From the NCBI GenBank assembly GCA_034430215.1, contig DAOUFE010000036.1, positions 124,001 to 188,000 of the forward strand: a stretch of DNA of 64,000 bases, in the 5' to 3' direction. The stretch's first letter is position 1. Every line of letters begins with the position of its first letter. Below are positions 27,534-35,716 of this stretch, piece by piece. The DNA comes from UBA4782 sp034430215. GTDB taxonomy: Bacteria; Chloroflexota; Anaerolineae; Anaerolineales; Anaerolineaceae. Made by a program: the position numbers and the translations under genes. Under the pieces are notes generated by a model. That model was not told the DNA's origin, did not search any database, and saw only the letters and a program-made list of their open reading frames with translations.

Positions 27534-28301
27534 TCACGGGCAGTGATACTCCATAGTACTCTCAATAATATATAAAGAAGGGTAGTTCTGGAAGCTATAC
27601 ATATCCTTTAGAATAGACAATTGGTCACTGTTAAGCGGATACGCAACTATCAGTCCATATATTTCTCCTGGCCCATTCTGATTGGTTAAATACATAGATA
27701 TAGTGCGATATCTATCGTACATACAAACCTCCAGGTTGTTCCCACCGGGGTAGTATCCCCAACAATCAGAAGGGATATCACCATCGTACAGAGAAAAACC
27801 CAATCCTACTTGCGGTTTGTATTGTTGAACGGTAATATCGTACCCGAACACTGAAGAGATCGCCAGAAAACCAGCAGGATCTTCCTGTGTTAAGAATCCT
27901 TCCATCAATGCTGTTGCATATAATTTACTAACCCCATTATCCTGAAAAACGTACATATCTTGCTGGTAATTGGGTGGACAAAAAAACTCCCCCGTCTCAT
28001 CTGCTTCGGCTACAACCAAAGAAACACCTAGATCACGCGCTAATTTCCACATAAAAAGTCCCATATTGGTAATATCGGGCGGGATAGGATCCGGTGTTAT
28101 AGTAGGTGTAGTAGTCAGAGTTGGTGTCGGGGTTGAGGTTCGAATTATCGTTGATGTCAACGTATTTATTGGGTTAGGTTTTTTTGGAATTTCTGTCGGC
28201 TTGCTAATCGTCATTGCGGTGCCCCTGGTTATTGGAGCAGCAGTACAGGAAACCAAAACCAACACAATAAGAATAGCTACAAACAGATGTATTGCTTTCA
28301 T
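27534..28301 (-). CDS. Lipoprotein, paralogue B of a tandem pair
   Basis: This 255-aa lipoprotein has the same signal, lipobox (Cys 19 in VLVSC) and Thr/Pro-rich stalk as the gene at 26557. Its mature domain is diverged and contains four extra Cys residues (FFCPP, SDCWG, EVCMY, YHCP), which could form disulfides outside the cell. The shared residues near the C-terminus (AYPLNSDQLSILKDMY) show the two are paralogues. Function is unknown. It is divergent from the acetyltransferase at 28527. A weak hairpin (GCCC/GGGC with a T-run) at about 27497-27530 may be its terminator. Confidence 0.75.
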   Translation of the reverse strand: MKAIHLFVAILIVLVLVSCTAAPITRGTAMTISKPTEIPKKPNPINTLTSTIIRTSTPTPTLTTTPTITPDPIPPDITNMGLFMWKLARDLGVSLVVAEADETGEFFCPPNYQQDMYVFQDNGVSKLYATALMEGFLTQEDPAGFLAISSVFGYDITVQQYKPQVGLGFSLYDGDIPSDCWGYYPGGNNLEVCMYDRYRTISMYLTNQNGPGEIYGLIVAYPLNSDQLSILKDMYSFQNYPSLYIIESTMEYHCP

Positions 28302-28410
28302 GTTTCCTCTTCTCCAGTCTTGTTTGGATTATTCTATAGGGTATTATCGCAAATCTTAATATTTCTTACAAAAGTTAAAAGCTATTTGAGAGTTGGATTA
28401 TTTTCATAAT
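28302..28410 (-). promoter_or_regulatory. Conserved promoter of lipoprotein B
   Basis: On the minus strand, TTGTAA (28366-28371) and GATAAT (28343-28348) have a 17-base spacer, identical in both boxes to the promoter of paralogue A. The flanking sequence is also conserved except for scattered changes. Confidence 0.7.
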
Positions 28411-28526
28411 GTGTAGAGTAAACGAATGCCCTATATAAACAACGAGTAAATAATGTGAATTGCACCCTCCATGTGAAATCAGTATAATCTTTCCAGGGGT
28501 ATTTTTTAATCTGGAATGCAGGTGAA

Positions 28527-29327
28527 ATGGTCTCATATCGCGACCTTGTCAATGGACTGGCACGGCTGGATATTTCCCGGGAAAATCCAGTGATTGTGCA
28601 TGCTTCCCTGTCCTCATTTGGTTCAGTTCATGGAGGTGCACAAACAGTCATAGGCTCACTGCTTGCCACATGGAATACCGTGCTTATGCCATCCTTCACG
28701 TACAGAACAATGGTCATTCCAGAACAAGGTCCTCCCAATAATGGCTTGAAGTATGGTAGTGGAAGGGATGTGAATAAACAAAGCACTCCATATTTTTCCG
28801 AAATGCCTGTTGACCGTCTGATTGGAGTTATACCTGAAAACCTTCGAATTCACCCCAACGCATCTCGCTCCAATCACCCCATCCTTTCATTTGTTGGCAT
28901 CAACGCCAATAAATATCTTGCTGCACAAACTTTCCAGGAACCCCTGGCACCGATTCGCATCCTTCATGAAAACCAGGGGTGGGTCATTCTTTTGGGTGTT
29001 GATTTGACTGCGAATACCAGCATCCATCAGGCAGAAAGGCTGGCAGGACGTAAACAATTCATTCGCTGGGCAATGGTTCGAGGGAAAGTAGTTGAATGTC
29101 CTGCCATCCCTGGTTGCTCTGACGGTTTCGAAAAAGCATCTTCACTGGTAGAACCTATCACTCGCATCGTAACAATTGGGTCGGCAACGATCCAGGCACT
29201 TCCCCTGGCAGAAATGATTCCCCTTTTGGTAGTTCGCCTCCGGCGCGATCCTTTTTCACTGCTCTGTGACAGGTTGGATTGCGAACGTTGCAATGCCGTT
29301 CGAGCATCCATTCGACACCAAAGATGA
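28527..29327 (+). CDS. AAC(3)-like N-acetyltransferase
   Basis: This 266-aa protein matches the aminoglycoside 3-N-acetyltransferase family (YokD/AAC(3) fold). The visible pattern is VIVHASLSSFGSVHGGAQTVIG near the start (residues 22-43; quoted region shortened to HASLSSFG..GGAQTVI), then LMPSFTYR and a 'RSNHPILSFVGIN' segment (about 110-122) with the family's conserved Asn-His-Pro, and WVILLGVDLTANTSIHQAE (about 150-168), where the His is conserved. The enzyme transfers acetyl from acetyl-CoA to an amine. Many family members in environmental bacteria act on substrates other than drugs, so resistance cannot be claimed. The ATG has AGGTG six bases upstream. Confidence 0.85.
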   Translation: MVSYRDLVNGLARLDISRENPVIVHASLSSFGSVHGGAQTVIGSLLATWNTVLMPSFTYRTMVIPEQGPPNNGLKYGSGRDVNKQSTPYFSEMPVDRLIGVIPENLRIHPNASRSNHPILSFVGINANKYLAAQTFQEPLAPIRILHENQGWVILLGVDLTANTSIHQAERLAGRKQFIRWAMVRGKVVECPAIPGCSDGFEKASSLVEPITRIVTIGSATIQALPLAEMIPLLVVRLRRDPFSLLCDRLDCERCNAVRASIRHQR

Positions 29328-29404
29328 AACCGATTGGGTCGCCCCTTATGGATAAACTCTGCCTATTTCAATTTTCAAGGTAAAGGATACAATATATTCT
29401 TCCT

Positions 29405-30997
29405 ATGATTGACTCAACTCGCGCCTCCCTTGAACTGCTCATTAGAACCAGCCGTGAACTGGCTACGTCATTGGATCTGCATACCACCCTTTCACGTGTA
29501 CTTCATCTTTCCACTTCAGCAGTAAATGCTGAACGTGGTAGCTTGATCGTGTTGGATAAGGATTTGAATCCTGTAGATACAGCCATTGTGATTGAAAACG
29601 ATCTGTACTCCGATACGAATAAACAAATGCAACCAGTTTTACAACAGGGGCTGGCAGGCTGGGTGGTAAATAACCGCCAGGCTGCCTTAATACCAGATAC
29701 CAGCAAGGATCCCCGCTGGCTTAAACGGGAAGATGATCAAAAAGAAAACACTGGCGTGAAATCAGCAATTTGCGTTCCCCTGATGGCTGGAGAGCGAGTA
29801 TCGGGCGTGTTAACCGTAGTGAATAAAAAAGCTGGATATTTTACTCAGGATCATCTTGATGTACTTCAATCCATTGCAGATCAAGCTGGAATTGCGATCA
29901 ACAATGCATGGTTGTTTAATTCCCTGCAGGCTGCTCATTCCCGATATCAAGAATTGTTTCAGGATAATATCGATCCCATTATTATTACAGACATTACCGG
30001 TAACGTCATGGAAGCCAACCGCCAGGCAATCTTACTCTCTGGACTTGATAAAGAATCGATCAAGGGAAAATCAGTTTTTGAGCTGCATAGAACCAGCCCG
30101 GAAAAACCATTTGAAAGCAGTGATTATGAGGAAAATCTTAAGAGGCTCCGCCAAAATGAAACATTGAGTTTCGAAGCCCGTTGGATCAAGAGTAACAATG
30201 AAAGCTTCCCTGTTCATATCTATGTCCGGCAAATTACCCTGGATAATGATACCTATCTTCAATGGATCTTTCGAGATATTTCTGAACGCAAGCAACTAGA
30301 TGGACTGCGCGAAGATATGATCTCCATGATCTATCACGACCTGCGCGCCCCTCTGGCGAATATCATTTCCAGCCTGGATATGCTGCGCTCTCTTCAATTG
30401 GATAAGAGCAGCCCTTCAGTTTCTTCTCTTGTAAATATTGCATCAAGGTCAACAGATCGTATGCAGAGGCTGATCGATTCACTACTGGACATAAACCGGC
30501 TTGAAGCAGGACAATCCATTTTGAACTGCAAGCAGACGTCCTTTTCAGAAGTATTATTAGAAGCCATCCAGGCAACCCAACCAGAAATCGAAAACAGAGA
30601 GCAGATACTCCTTGTCAATCTGGAACCGGGATTAATGGAGCTAAATTTTGATCCCGACATGATCAAGCGCGTCATGATCAACCTGCTGGATAACGCGAGT
30701 AAATTCACCCCTGCCCAGGGTAAGATCACCGTGTGTGTAAAACAGGAAGAAAAGAATATCCGGTTTTCTGTTCAAGATACCGGACCTGGAATTCCACAGG
30801 AATCGTTGCAGACAGTTTTCGAGAAATTTATCCGGTTAAAAAATGAGCGTTCACCCCGTGGTCTGGGAATTGGTCTGGCATTCTGCCGGCTCGCCATTGA
30901 AGCTCACGGTGGTAAGATCTGGGTGGAAAGCGTATTGGGTCAAGGCAGTACCTTTCAATTTACTTTGCCAGTAGAGAAGATTGAAGGTATTTCATAG
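29405..30997 (+). CDS. GAF-PAS sensor histidine kinase
   Basis: This 530-aa protein is soluble: no membrane helix is visible. An N-terminal GAF domain (about 25-170, LHTTLSRVLHLSTSAVNAERG) is followed by a PAS domain (about 180-290, DNIDPIIITDITGNVMEANRQ). The HisKA phospho-acceptor is in YHDLRAPLANI (His near residue 312). The HATPase domain shows the N box (LDNASKF), G1 box (DTGPGIP) and G2 box (RGLGIGLAF). It would autophosphorylate in response to a small ligand or redox cue in the cytoplasm. No response regulator gene adjoins it, so its partner is elsewhere. It starts a same-strand run with the next three genes (38, 38 and 4 bp apart). Confidence 0.92.
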   Translation: MIDSTRASLELLIRTSRELATSLDLHTTLSRVLHLSTSAVNAERGSLIVLDKDLNPVDTAIVIENDLYSDTNKQMQPVLQQGLAGWVVNNRQAALIPDTSKDPRWLKREDDQKENTGVKSAICVPLMAGERVSGVLTVVNKKAGYFTQDHLDVLQSIADQAGIAINNAWLFNSLQAAHSRYQELFQDNIDPIIITDITGNVMEANRQAILLSGLDKESIKGKSVFELHRTSPEKPFESSDYEENLKRLRQNETLSFEARWIKSNNESFPVHIYVRQITLDNDTYLQWIFRDISERKQLDGLREDMISMIYHDLRAPLANIISSLDMLRSLQLDKSSPSVSSLVNIASRSTDRMQRLIDSLLDINRLEAGQSILNCKQTSFSEVLLEAIQATQPEIENREQILLVNLEPGLMELNFDPDMIKRVMINLLDNASKFTPAQGKITVCVKQEEKNIRFSVQDTGPGIPQESLQTVFEKFIRLKNERSPRGLGIGLAFCRLAIEAHGGKIWVESVLGQGSTFQFTLPVEKIEGIS

Positions 30998-31035
30998 TTG
31001 AAAGAATTTTGATTTTTAAGTAGAGAGAAAAGATA

Positions 31036-31881
31036 ATGAAAGAATTAGCACATAATATTTTTATAGAAACTGATTACCCTGGTGTGACACTGGGAGCGAT
31101 CAATTGGAAGCATAGTATGGTTCTGATTGATGCACCATTACGTCTGGAAGATATCCGCACCTGGCGTTCCACCTTGTTGAACCTTGGCGCAGGCTCAGAG
31201 CGACTGCTGATCAACCTGGATGCACATTACGACCGCACAGTAGGTGCCCGTTCGATGGATTGCACCATTATTGGCCATGAGAAAATGGCAAGCGTTTTTC
31301 ATAACCGCCCGATCACGTTCAAATCACAATCCACCGAGATTGGCGCTTTGTCTGAGTTGTACGACTCCATTGGCAGCATCCGTTGGGCTCCACCAGACAT
31401 TACATTCTCAAAAGAAATGCAGTTGAATGATGAAAATGCATCCATCATTCTGGAGTATCGTCCTGGCAACGCTTCTGGCAGCATTTGGGTGCGGATACCT
31501 GAGGAGAAAATTATTTTTATTGGGGATTCTGTTGTTGTGAACCAGCCTCCTTTTTTGGCCTTTTCGCACATACCTACCTGGGTGGAAACTCTGCAGCAAT
31601 TATTGCTACCAGAATACCGCGAATATATCATTGTCAGTGGACGGGGTGGTATCATTCGGCAGGAACAGGTTAAAAAACAGATCGAATGGTTGACCCGTGT
31701 TGAGCAAAAGCTGAATGATCTGGCAAGCGCACAAGCGACAGCGGATGATACAGAAAAAATGATCCCACTTTTACTGCGTGAATATAACCAGAACATCCCT
31801 GAACTGCCTATGTTCAAGCGCCGCCTGAAATTCGGATTGAACCAGTATTTCACCAGGAATTATTCGCAGCCTAACGGGTAG
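31036..31881 (+). CDS. Metallo-beta-lactamase-fold protein with altered metal motif
   Basis: This 281-aa protein has the order of an MBL-fold hydrolase: strand pairs TLGAINWKHSMVLIDAP (about 17-33), then LINLDAHYDRTVGAR (about 57-71) at the position of the HxHxDH motif, and IIFIGDSVVV near 160 as the GDxxF-like Asp. The first loop has only one of the two usual His residues (DAHYDR), so the metal site is incomplete or changed. The C-terminal part is helical and basic. An FprA-like or glyoxalase-like role cannot be read off. It lies in a run with a histidine kinase, an asparaginase and an endonuclease. Confidence 0.65.
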   Translation: MKELAHNIFIETDYPGVTLGAINWKHSMVLIDAPLRLEDIRTWRSTLLNLGAGSERLLINLDAHYDRTVGARSMDCTIIGHEKMASVFHNRPITFKSQSTEIGALSELYDSIGSIRWAPPDITFSKEMQLNDENASIILEYRPGNASGSIWVRIPEEKIIFIGDSVVVNQPPFLAFSHIPTWVETLQQLLLPEYREYIIVSGRGGIIRQEQVKKQIEWLTRVEQKLNDLASAQATADDTEKMIPLLLREYNQNIPELPMFKRRLKFGLNQYFTRNYSQPNG

Positions 31882-31919
31882 AAAAATATTTATCAATTAT
31901 TTATCAAACAGGATGGTCT

Positions 31920-33026
31920 ATGCAATTCAATGATTGTGCGCCTATCGTAGAAGTAACCCGCGGAATGGTTACCGAATCAATCCATTATGGAGCAGTATCC
32001 GTCGTCTCTGCAGATGGTAAACTGATTGCCAGTTATGGGAACCCGGATACCGTTACCTTTTTACGCTCTTCTGCCAAACCTTTTCAAATCCTGCCCTTTT
32101 TAGCAGCGGATGGCATGCAACATTTTCATCTAACTCTCGAAGAAGTCGCCTTGATGTGTGCTTCTCATACAGGAACAGATGAACATGCAAGAGTGGCCAC
32201 CAGTATACTTTCGAAAATTGGCGCCAGTGAAGCCAACCTGCAATGTGGCACGCACGCCCCTTCTGATGAGGTCACTTACCGCCGGATGTTCCTTGCCGGG
32301 CAGGCGCCCACCCCCATTCGTCATAACTGCTCGGGAAAACATTCGGGATTTTTATCCTTTGCCACCATGCTGGGGGAATCCCTCGACAATTACCTTGATC
32401 CAACAAATGAAATTCAGCAGCGAATTCTAAAGAACTTCGCTGCTTTCTGTGACCTGGCTGTAGACGATATACAGCTTGGTATCGACGGTTGTTCTGCACC
32501 GGTATTTGCTGTGCCAATGCGCAACGCAGCCCTGGGAGTTGCCCGCCTGGTTGATCCCCGTTATACACCTGCTGAAATGCAAAAAGCCTGTCAGATCGTT
32601 GTCAACGCCATGCAGACATATCCCACCATGATCGCTGGACCCGGTAAATTTGACACCCGCCTGATGCAGGCCGGATCCAATCGTTGGATTTCCAAAGCGG
32701 GTGCAGAAGGGTATCAGATCATTGGCATCTTACCTGGTGTTCTCTCTCCTGATAGTCCCGGCATTGGAATTACAATTAAAACATCCGATGGCGACCTGGG
32801 AAGGCGTACTGTTCCCACAGAAGCACCAACAGACCCTAATGAATTGCTGACAGTAAATTCGGGCGGAAGAAGCTGCTCGCTTGTAGCCATTGAAGTTTTA
32901 CGCCAGTTGGGTATTCTAACCCCAGATGTTGCAACTGCCATGCGTGTCTTTGACCGCCGCCCCATCAAGAATTTCCGGAAATTAGTGGTAGGAGAAATCC
33001 GTCCCTGCTTTACACTGGTGCGTTAG
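31920..33026 (+). CDS. Asparaginase (type II/thermolabile family)
   Basis: This 368-aa protein matches the asparaginase II family of the Rhizobium AnsA type rather than the E. coli type. The conserved segments are VTRGMVTESIHYGAVSVV near the start (about 10-27), RSSAKPFQILPF (about 49-60, with the Ser-Lys pair), HNCSGKHSGF (about 138-147, the SGKH signature) and IDGCSAPVFAVP (about 188-199). The enzyme hydrolyses L-asparagine to aspartate and ammonia in the cytoplasm. The next gene, endonuclease III, begins four bases after its stop, which suggests cotranscription. Confidence 0.9.
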   Translation: MQFNDCAPIVEVTRGMVTESIHYGAVSVVSADGKLIASYGNPDTVTFLRSSAKPFQILPFLAADGMQHFHLTLEEVALMCASHTGTDEHARVATSILSKIGASEANLQCGTHAPSDEVTYRRMFLAGQAPTPIRHNCSGKHSGFLSFATMLGESLDNYLDPTNEIQQRILKNFAAFCDLAVDDIQLGIDGCSAPVFAVPMRNAALGVARLVDPRYTPAEMQKACQIVVNAMQTYPTMIAGPGKFDTRLMQAGSNRWISKAGAEGYQIIGILPGVLSPDSPGIGITIKTSDGDLGRRTVPTEAPTDPNELLTVNSGGRSCSLVAIEVLRQLGILTPDVATAMRVFDRRPIKNFRKLVVGEIRPCFTLVR

Positions 33027-33030
33027 CTCA

Positions 33031-33705
33031 ATGGATGAAAATACCCGGCTGAAAATATTGGCGGATGAGGTATATCAAAAGCTGCTTGCAGCTTTTGGGC
33101 TGCCAATCTGGCGTACTCCTCTATCAGCAGTGGATGAGCTTATATCAACCATCCTTTCGCAAAACACAAACGATCACAACCGGGATATAGCCTTCAACCG
33201 GTTGCGCGAAGCTTTACCAACCTGGGAAGCAGTACGGGATGCGCCATTGACCCAGGTGATTGATGCCATTCGCCCTGCCGGGTTAGCGAACCAGAAAGGC
33301 GCCCGTATTCAACAGGTACTGAGCGAGATCACCACAGAACGCGGAAATCTCAATCTGGATTTTCTCAAAGAACTTCCTCGAGACGAAGCGTATGCCTGGC
33401 TGGTGAAATTCAAAGGCGTTGGGCCAAAAACCGCATCGATCGTGATGCAGTTCGCCCTGGGTATGCCTGCATTTCCAGTGGATACCCATATTCATCGTGT
33501 CAGCGGCAGAATTGGCTTGCGTCCAGATGGGATGAATGCAGAACAGGCACATACACACCTGGCTGGTCTTTTTCAGCCTGAACAATATGGTACTGCTCAT
33601 CTGAACCTGATCCGGCTGGGTCGAGAGCTCTGCCATCCCCGTAGACCGGAATGTCCCCACTGCCCGGTAAAGGATATTTGCCAGTACTACATCGCGATAA
33701 GCTAA
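33031..33705 (+). CDS. nth: Endonuclease III
   Basis: This 224-aa base-excision repair enzyme removes oxidised pyrimidines and cuts the strand. The helix-hairpin-helix is at about residues 126-145 (LVKFKGVGPKTASIVMQFA, with the catalytic Lys in the GVGPKTAS loop) and the catalytic Asp in FPVDTHIHRVSGR (about 149-161). The iron-sulphur cluster ligands are complete: C in ELCHPRRPEC (two, six apart), then CPHCPVKDIC, giving the C-X6-C-X2-C-X5-C spacing of Nth. The length is typical. A hairpin of the GACTTCCGAA repeat type follows at 33734. Confidence 0.93.
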   Translation: MDENTRLKILADEVYQKLLAAFGLPIWRTPLSAVDELISTILSQNTNDHNRDIAFNRLREALPTWEAVRDAPLTQVIDAIRPAGLANQKGARIQQVLSEITTERGNLNLDFLKELPRDEAYAWLVKFKGVGPKTASIVMQFALGMPAFPVDTHIHRVSGRIGLRPDGMNAEQAHTHLAGLFQPEQYGTAHLNLIRLGRELCHPRRPECPHCPVKDICQYYIAIS

Positions 33706-33733
33706 TAACCTTTTTATTTTGTGTGGGTATTAA

Positions 33734-33764
33734 GACTTCCGAAATTTTAAGAATTTCGGAAGTC
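33734..33764. repeat. Palindromic repeat, GACTTCCGAA type, copy 1
   Basis: GACTTCCGAAATT, five-base loop, AATTTCGGAAGTC: 13 perfect pairs. The sequence right of it is not a T-run (CTTCTAATATTTTG), so it is better read as a REP-like palindrome than as a terminator, though it may slow transcription after nth. Copies occur at 44626 and, inside a RAYT gene, at 63108. Confidence 0.8.
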
Positions 33765-33850
33765 CTTCTAATATTTTGATTTTATCTGATTGCTCTTTAT
33801 TTATACAAATATTCCTATATAGTAACCTGCAAAATTTTATGACCTTCTCA

Positions 33851-33959
33851 TGTAGGGTGCTGTTGGCAACGTATAACGCTCATCTACAATGGCAGCCTTG
33901 TATCCCTGTATTTCCTTTGTAATGTTAATACTTTACATGCGTTGCCAACGCACCCTACA
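33851..33959. mobile_element. MITE-like element 1 (109 bp)
   Basis: The ends TGTAGGGTGCTGTTGGCAAC and, reversed, TGTAGGGTGCGTTGGCAACG are inverted repeats of about 20 bp with one base inserted on the left. The inside (about 65 bp) is non-coding. A shorter relative is at 44747-44814. Confidence 0.6.
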
Positions 33960-34135
33960 AAAACTTCATGTGGTGCAGGTTGCTTCGCCTAACATGATGA
34001 CTGATGGTGCGTTATGAACGCACCCTACAGAAACTGCGTGTGGTGCAGGTTGCTTTGTTCAACATGACGACCGATGGTGCGTTATGAACGCACCCTACAA
34101 AAACTTTGCGTTTTGTATAACGCACCTTACTACTA
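33937..34135. repeat. 70-bp repeat array, left part (three units)
   Basis: Copies of the GGTGCGTT..AACGCACCCTAC unit start at about 33937, 34007 and 34077, that is, 70 bp apart. The first copy overlaps the end of MITE-like element 1. The spacer (AAAAACTTC...GGTGCAGGTTGCTT) is the same as in the main array at 35005. Confidence 0.8.
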
Positions 34136-34188
34136 CATTGGAAGCAAATCCAACTATTTGTTGTACAATAATCATGATAGGAGGGCGG

Positions 34189-34416
34189 ATGAAGATACAC
34201 TTACTTCCTGTGGCAATAATTACTATCATTTGGTCTGCTGCAATCCTTTCAGGCTGTTCACAATCTCAACCAACTCTAACTGCAACCTTCACCCCAGAAC
34301 ATCCCACCACTACTCCAACGCTGCAAACAAGTGACGGATTACCCCCTTACCCCACCACCGCCGACAATTTTGTCCTGTCCGAAGGTCTTTCAGGTAGTAG
34401 TAGGGTGCGTTCGTAA
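34189..34416 (+). pseudogene. Truncated lipoprotein gene ending in a REP palindrome
   Basis: The ATG at 34189 has GGAGG nearby. The product begins MKIHLLPVAIITIIW and has lipobox AILSGC (Cys 23), so it is a real lipoprotein start, followed by a Thr/Pro-rich stalk. After 'LSEGLSGSS' the frame runs into the palindrome TAGGGTGCGTT and stops after four more codons (RVRS). The gene therefore looks cut off by insertion of the REP/RAYT element. The rest of the protein is not found after the element. Confidence 0.65.
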
Positions 34417-34419
34417 CGC
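34397..34419. repeat. REP palindrome at the left edge of the RAYT
   Basis: TAGGGTGCGTTCGTAACGCACC has eight-base arms and a three-base loop. It lies in the orientation opposite to the copy at 35005, so the RAYT gene between them is flanked by inverted REP units. Confidence 0.75.
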
Positions 34420-34434
34420 ACCATTCAACAGCCT

Positions 34435-34977
34435 TTATTCTCCAAATTCACCAGGTTGGCTGTTTTCTCCACCCCATACCGCATCATACATTCCCATGGC
34501 AACATACCTGTGAAAACTTGACCATTCCCAATCGCTCACCCGATTCACTAGACCATGCTTTACTGGATTGTAATGAATATACTCAATGTGTTTCACATAA
34601 TCATTTTCATCTCGGATCGTGTGTTCCCAATACCTTCTTTGCCACAAGGTTGATTCCTGGCGATTTTCTCGGCTTTGATTTCCCTTTTCAAGGCATCCAA
34701 CCTGCCTGCCATATTGCCGTGAAAATATTCTTTTTATCTCTTTCCAACGAACGGCATAATTGGTATCTCCTTCGGGTAAAGTCCAAATGCAGTGAAGATG
34801 ATCCGGCAACAGGCAAATTGCATCCATCGTAAAAGGGAAGCGGTTTTTCACATTTTGAAAGGCATCATGGAGTAGTATACGGGAGTTGCTATTTGTCAGG
34901 ATATGCTTTCGTTTATAAGTTACAACGGTGAAGAAGAATGTGCCTCCTGGAAGGTATGATCTGCGATATTCTGGCAT
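34435..34977 (-). CDS. REP-associated tyrosine transposase (RAYT) 1
   Basis: This 180-aa protein is a Y1/HUH transposase of the RAYT type. The HUH motif is in LLPDHLHCIW (His 60 and 62). The catalytic Tyr is in the segment IEYIHYNPVKHGLV, probably Tyr 133. The Trp-rich end (DWEWSSFHRYV) is typical. Unlike IS200 transposases it does not move as an insertion sequence but acts on REP palindromes. Its gene is flanked by inverted GGTGCGTT palindromes and followed by a long array of the same palindrome. It has an ATG at 34977 with little leader. Confidence 0.9.
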   Translation of the reverse strand: MPEYRRSYLPGGTFFFTVVTYKRKHILTNSNSRILLHDAFQNVKNRFPFTMDAICLLPDHLHCIWTLPEGDTNYAVRWKEIKRIFSRQYGRQVGCLEKGNQSRENRQESTLWQRRYWEHTIRDENDYVKHIEYIHYNPVKHGLVNRVSDWEWSSFHRYVAMGMYDAVWGGENSQPGEFGE

Positions 34978-35004
34978 GGAAATATTGTATAACCAAATCT
35001 ATTT

Positions 35005-35632
35005 GTGCGTTATGAATGCACCCTACAAAAACTTCGAGCGGTGCAGGTCGTATTGCTCAACATGACGATTGTGGTGCGTTATGAACGCACCCTACAAAAA
35101 CTTTTGGCGGTGCAGGTTGCTTTGCTGAATATGATGACCGATGGTGCGTTGTGAACGCACCCTACAAAAACTTCGGGCGGTGCAGGTTGCTTTGCTGAAT
35201 ATGATGACCGATGGTGCGTTATGAACGCACCCTACAAAAACTTCGGGCGGTGCAGGTCGTATTGCTCAACATGACGATTGTGGTGCGTTGTGAACGCACC
35301 CTACAAAAACTTCGCGTGGTGCAGGTTGCTTCGCCTAACATGATGCCCGATGGTGCGTTATGAACGCACCCTACAAAAACTTTGTGCGGTGCAGGTCGTA
35401 TTGCTCAACATGACGATTGTGGTGCGTTATGAACGCACCCTACAAAAACTTTGTGCGGTGCAGTTTGCTTTGCTGAACATGAAAACCGATGGTGCGTTAT
35501 GAACGCACCCTACAAAAACTTTGGGCGGTGTAGGTCGCGTTGTTCAACATGACGACCGATGGTGCGTTGTGAACGCACCCTACAAAAAATTTGTGCGGTG
35601 CAGGTTGCTTTACTCAACATGACAACCTTGAG
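35005..35632. repeat. Nine-copy tandem array of a 69/70-bp REP unit
   Basis: GTGCGTT cores begin at 35005, 35074, 35144, 35214, 35283, 35353, 35422, 35492 and 35562: steps of 69 or 70 bp. Each unit is the palindrome GGTGCGTT-N3-AACGCACC plus CCTACAAAAACTT and a GC-richer spacer with GGTGCAGGTTGC and CTGAACATGA. Two spacer endings alternate: GACCGAT (70-bp units) and GACGATTGT (69-bp units). Confidence 0.9.
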
Positions 35633-35670
35633 CGAATCGCAATCCGCAATATTCTCCCCTTTAAAATAAA

Positions 35671-35700
35671 ACACCCGAAGCTTTTTGAAACTTCGGGTGT
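35671..35700 (-). terminator. metK terminator
   Basis: On the minus strand ACACCCGAAG, ten-base loop, CTTCGGGTGT, then TTTTATTTT: ten perfect pairs and a T-run. It lies 16 bp beyond the metK stop. Confidence 0.9.
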
Positions 35701-35716
35701 CAGCAATTCAATGAAC

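Larger units (their letters stand above)
33706..34188. other. Intergenic repeat island, left part
   Basis: These 483 bp hold the GACTTCCGAA palindrome, a MITE-like element (33851-33959), and then the first copies of the GGTGCGTT..AACGCACC repeat. No coding potential was seen. Confidence 0.6.
34978..35716. other. Intergenic repeat island, right part
   Basis: These 739 bp hold the main tandem array (35005-35632) and the metK terminator (35671-35700). I see no other gene. Confidence 0.7.

Noticed and set aside
33734..33764. Rho-independent terminator of nth
   Set aside because: No T-run follows; the same palindrome recurs elsewhere, so it is a repeat.
35005..35632. Regular array resembling a CRISPR
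   Set aside because: The spacers are repeated, not unique, the palindrome is short, and no cas genes are near.
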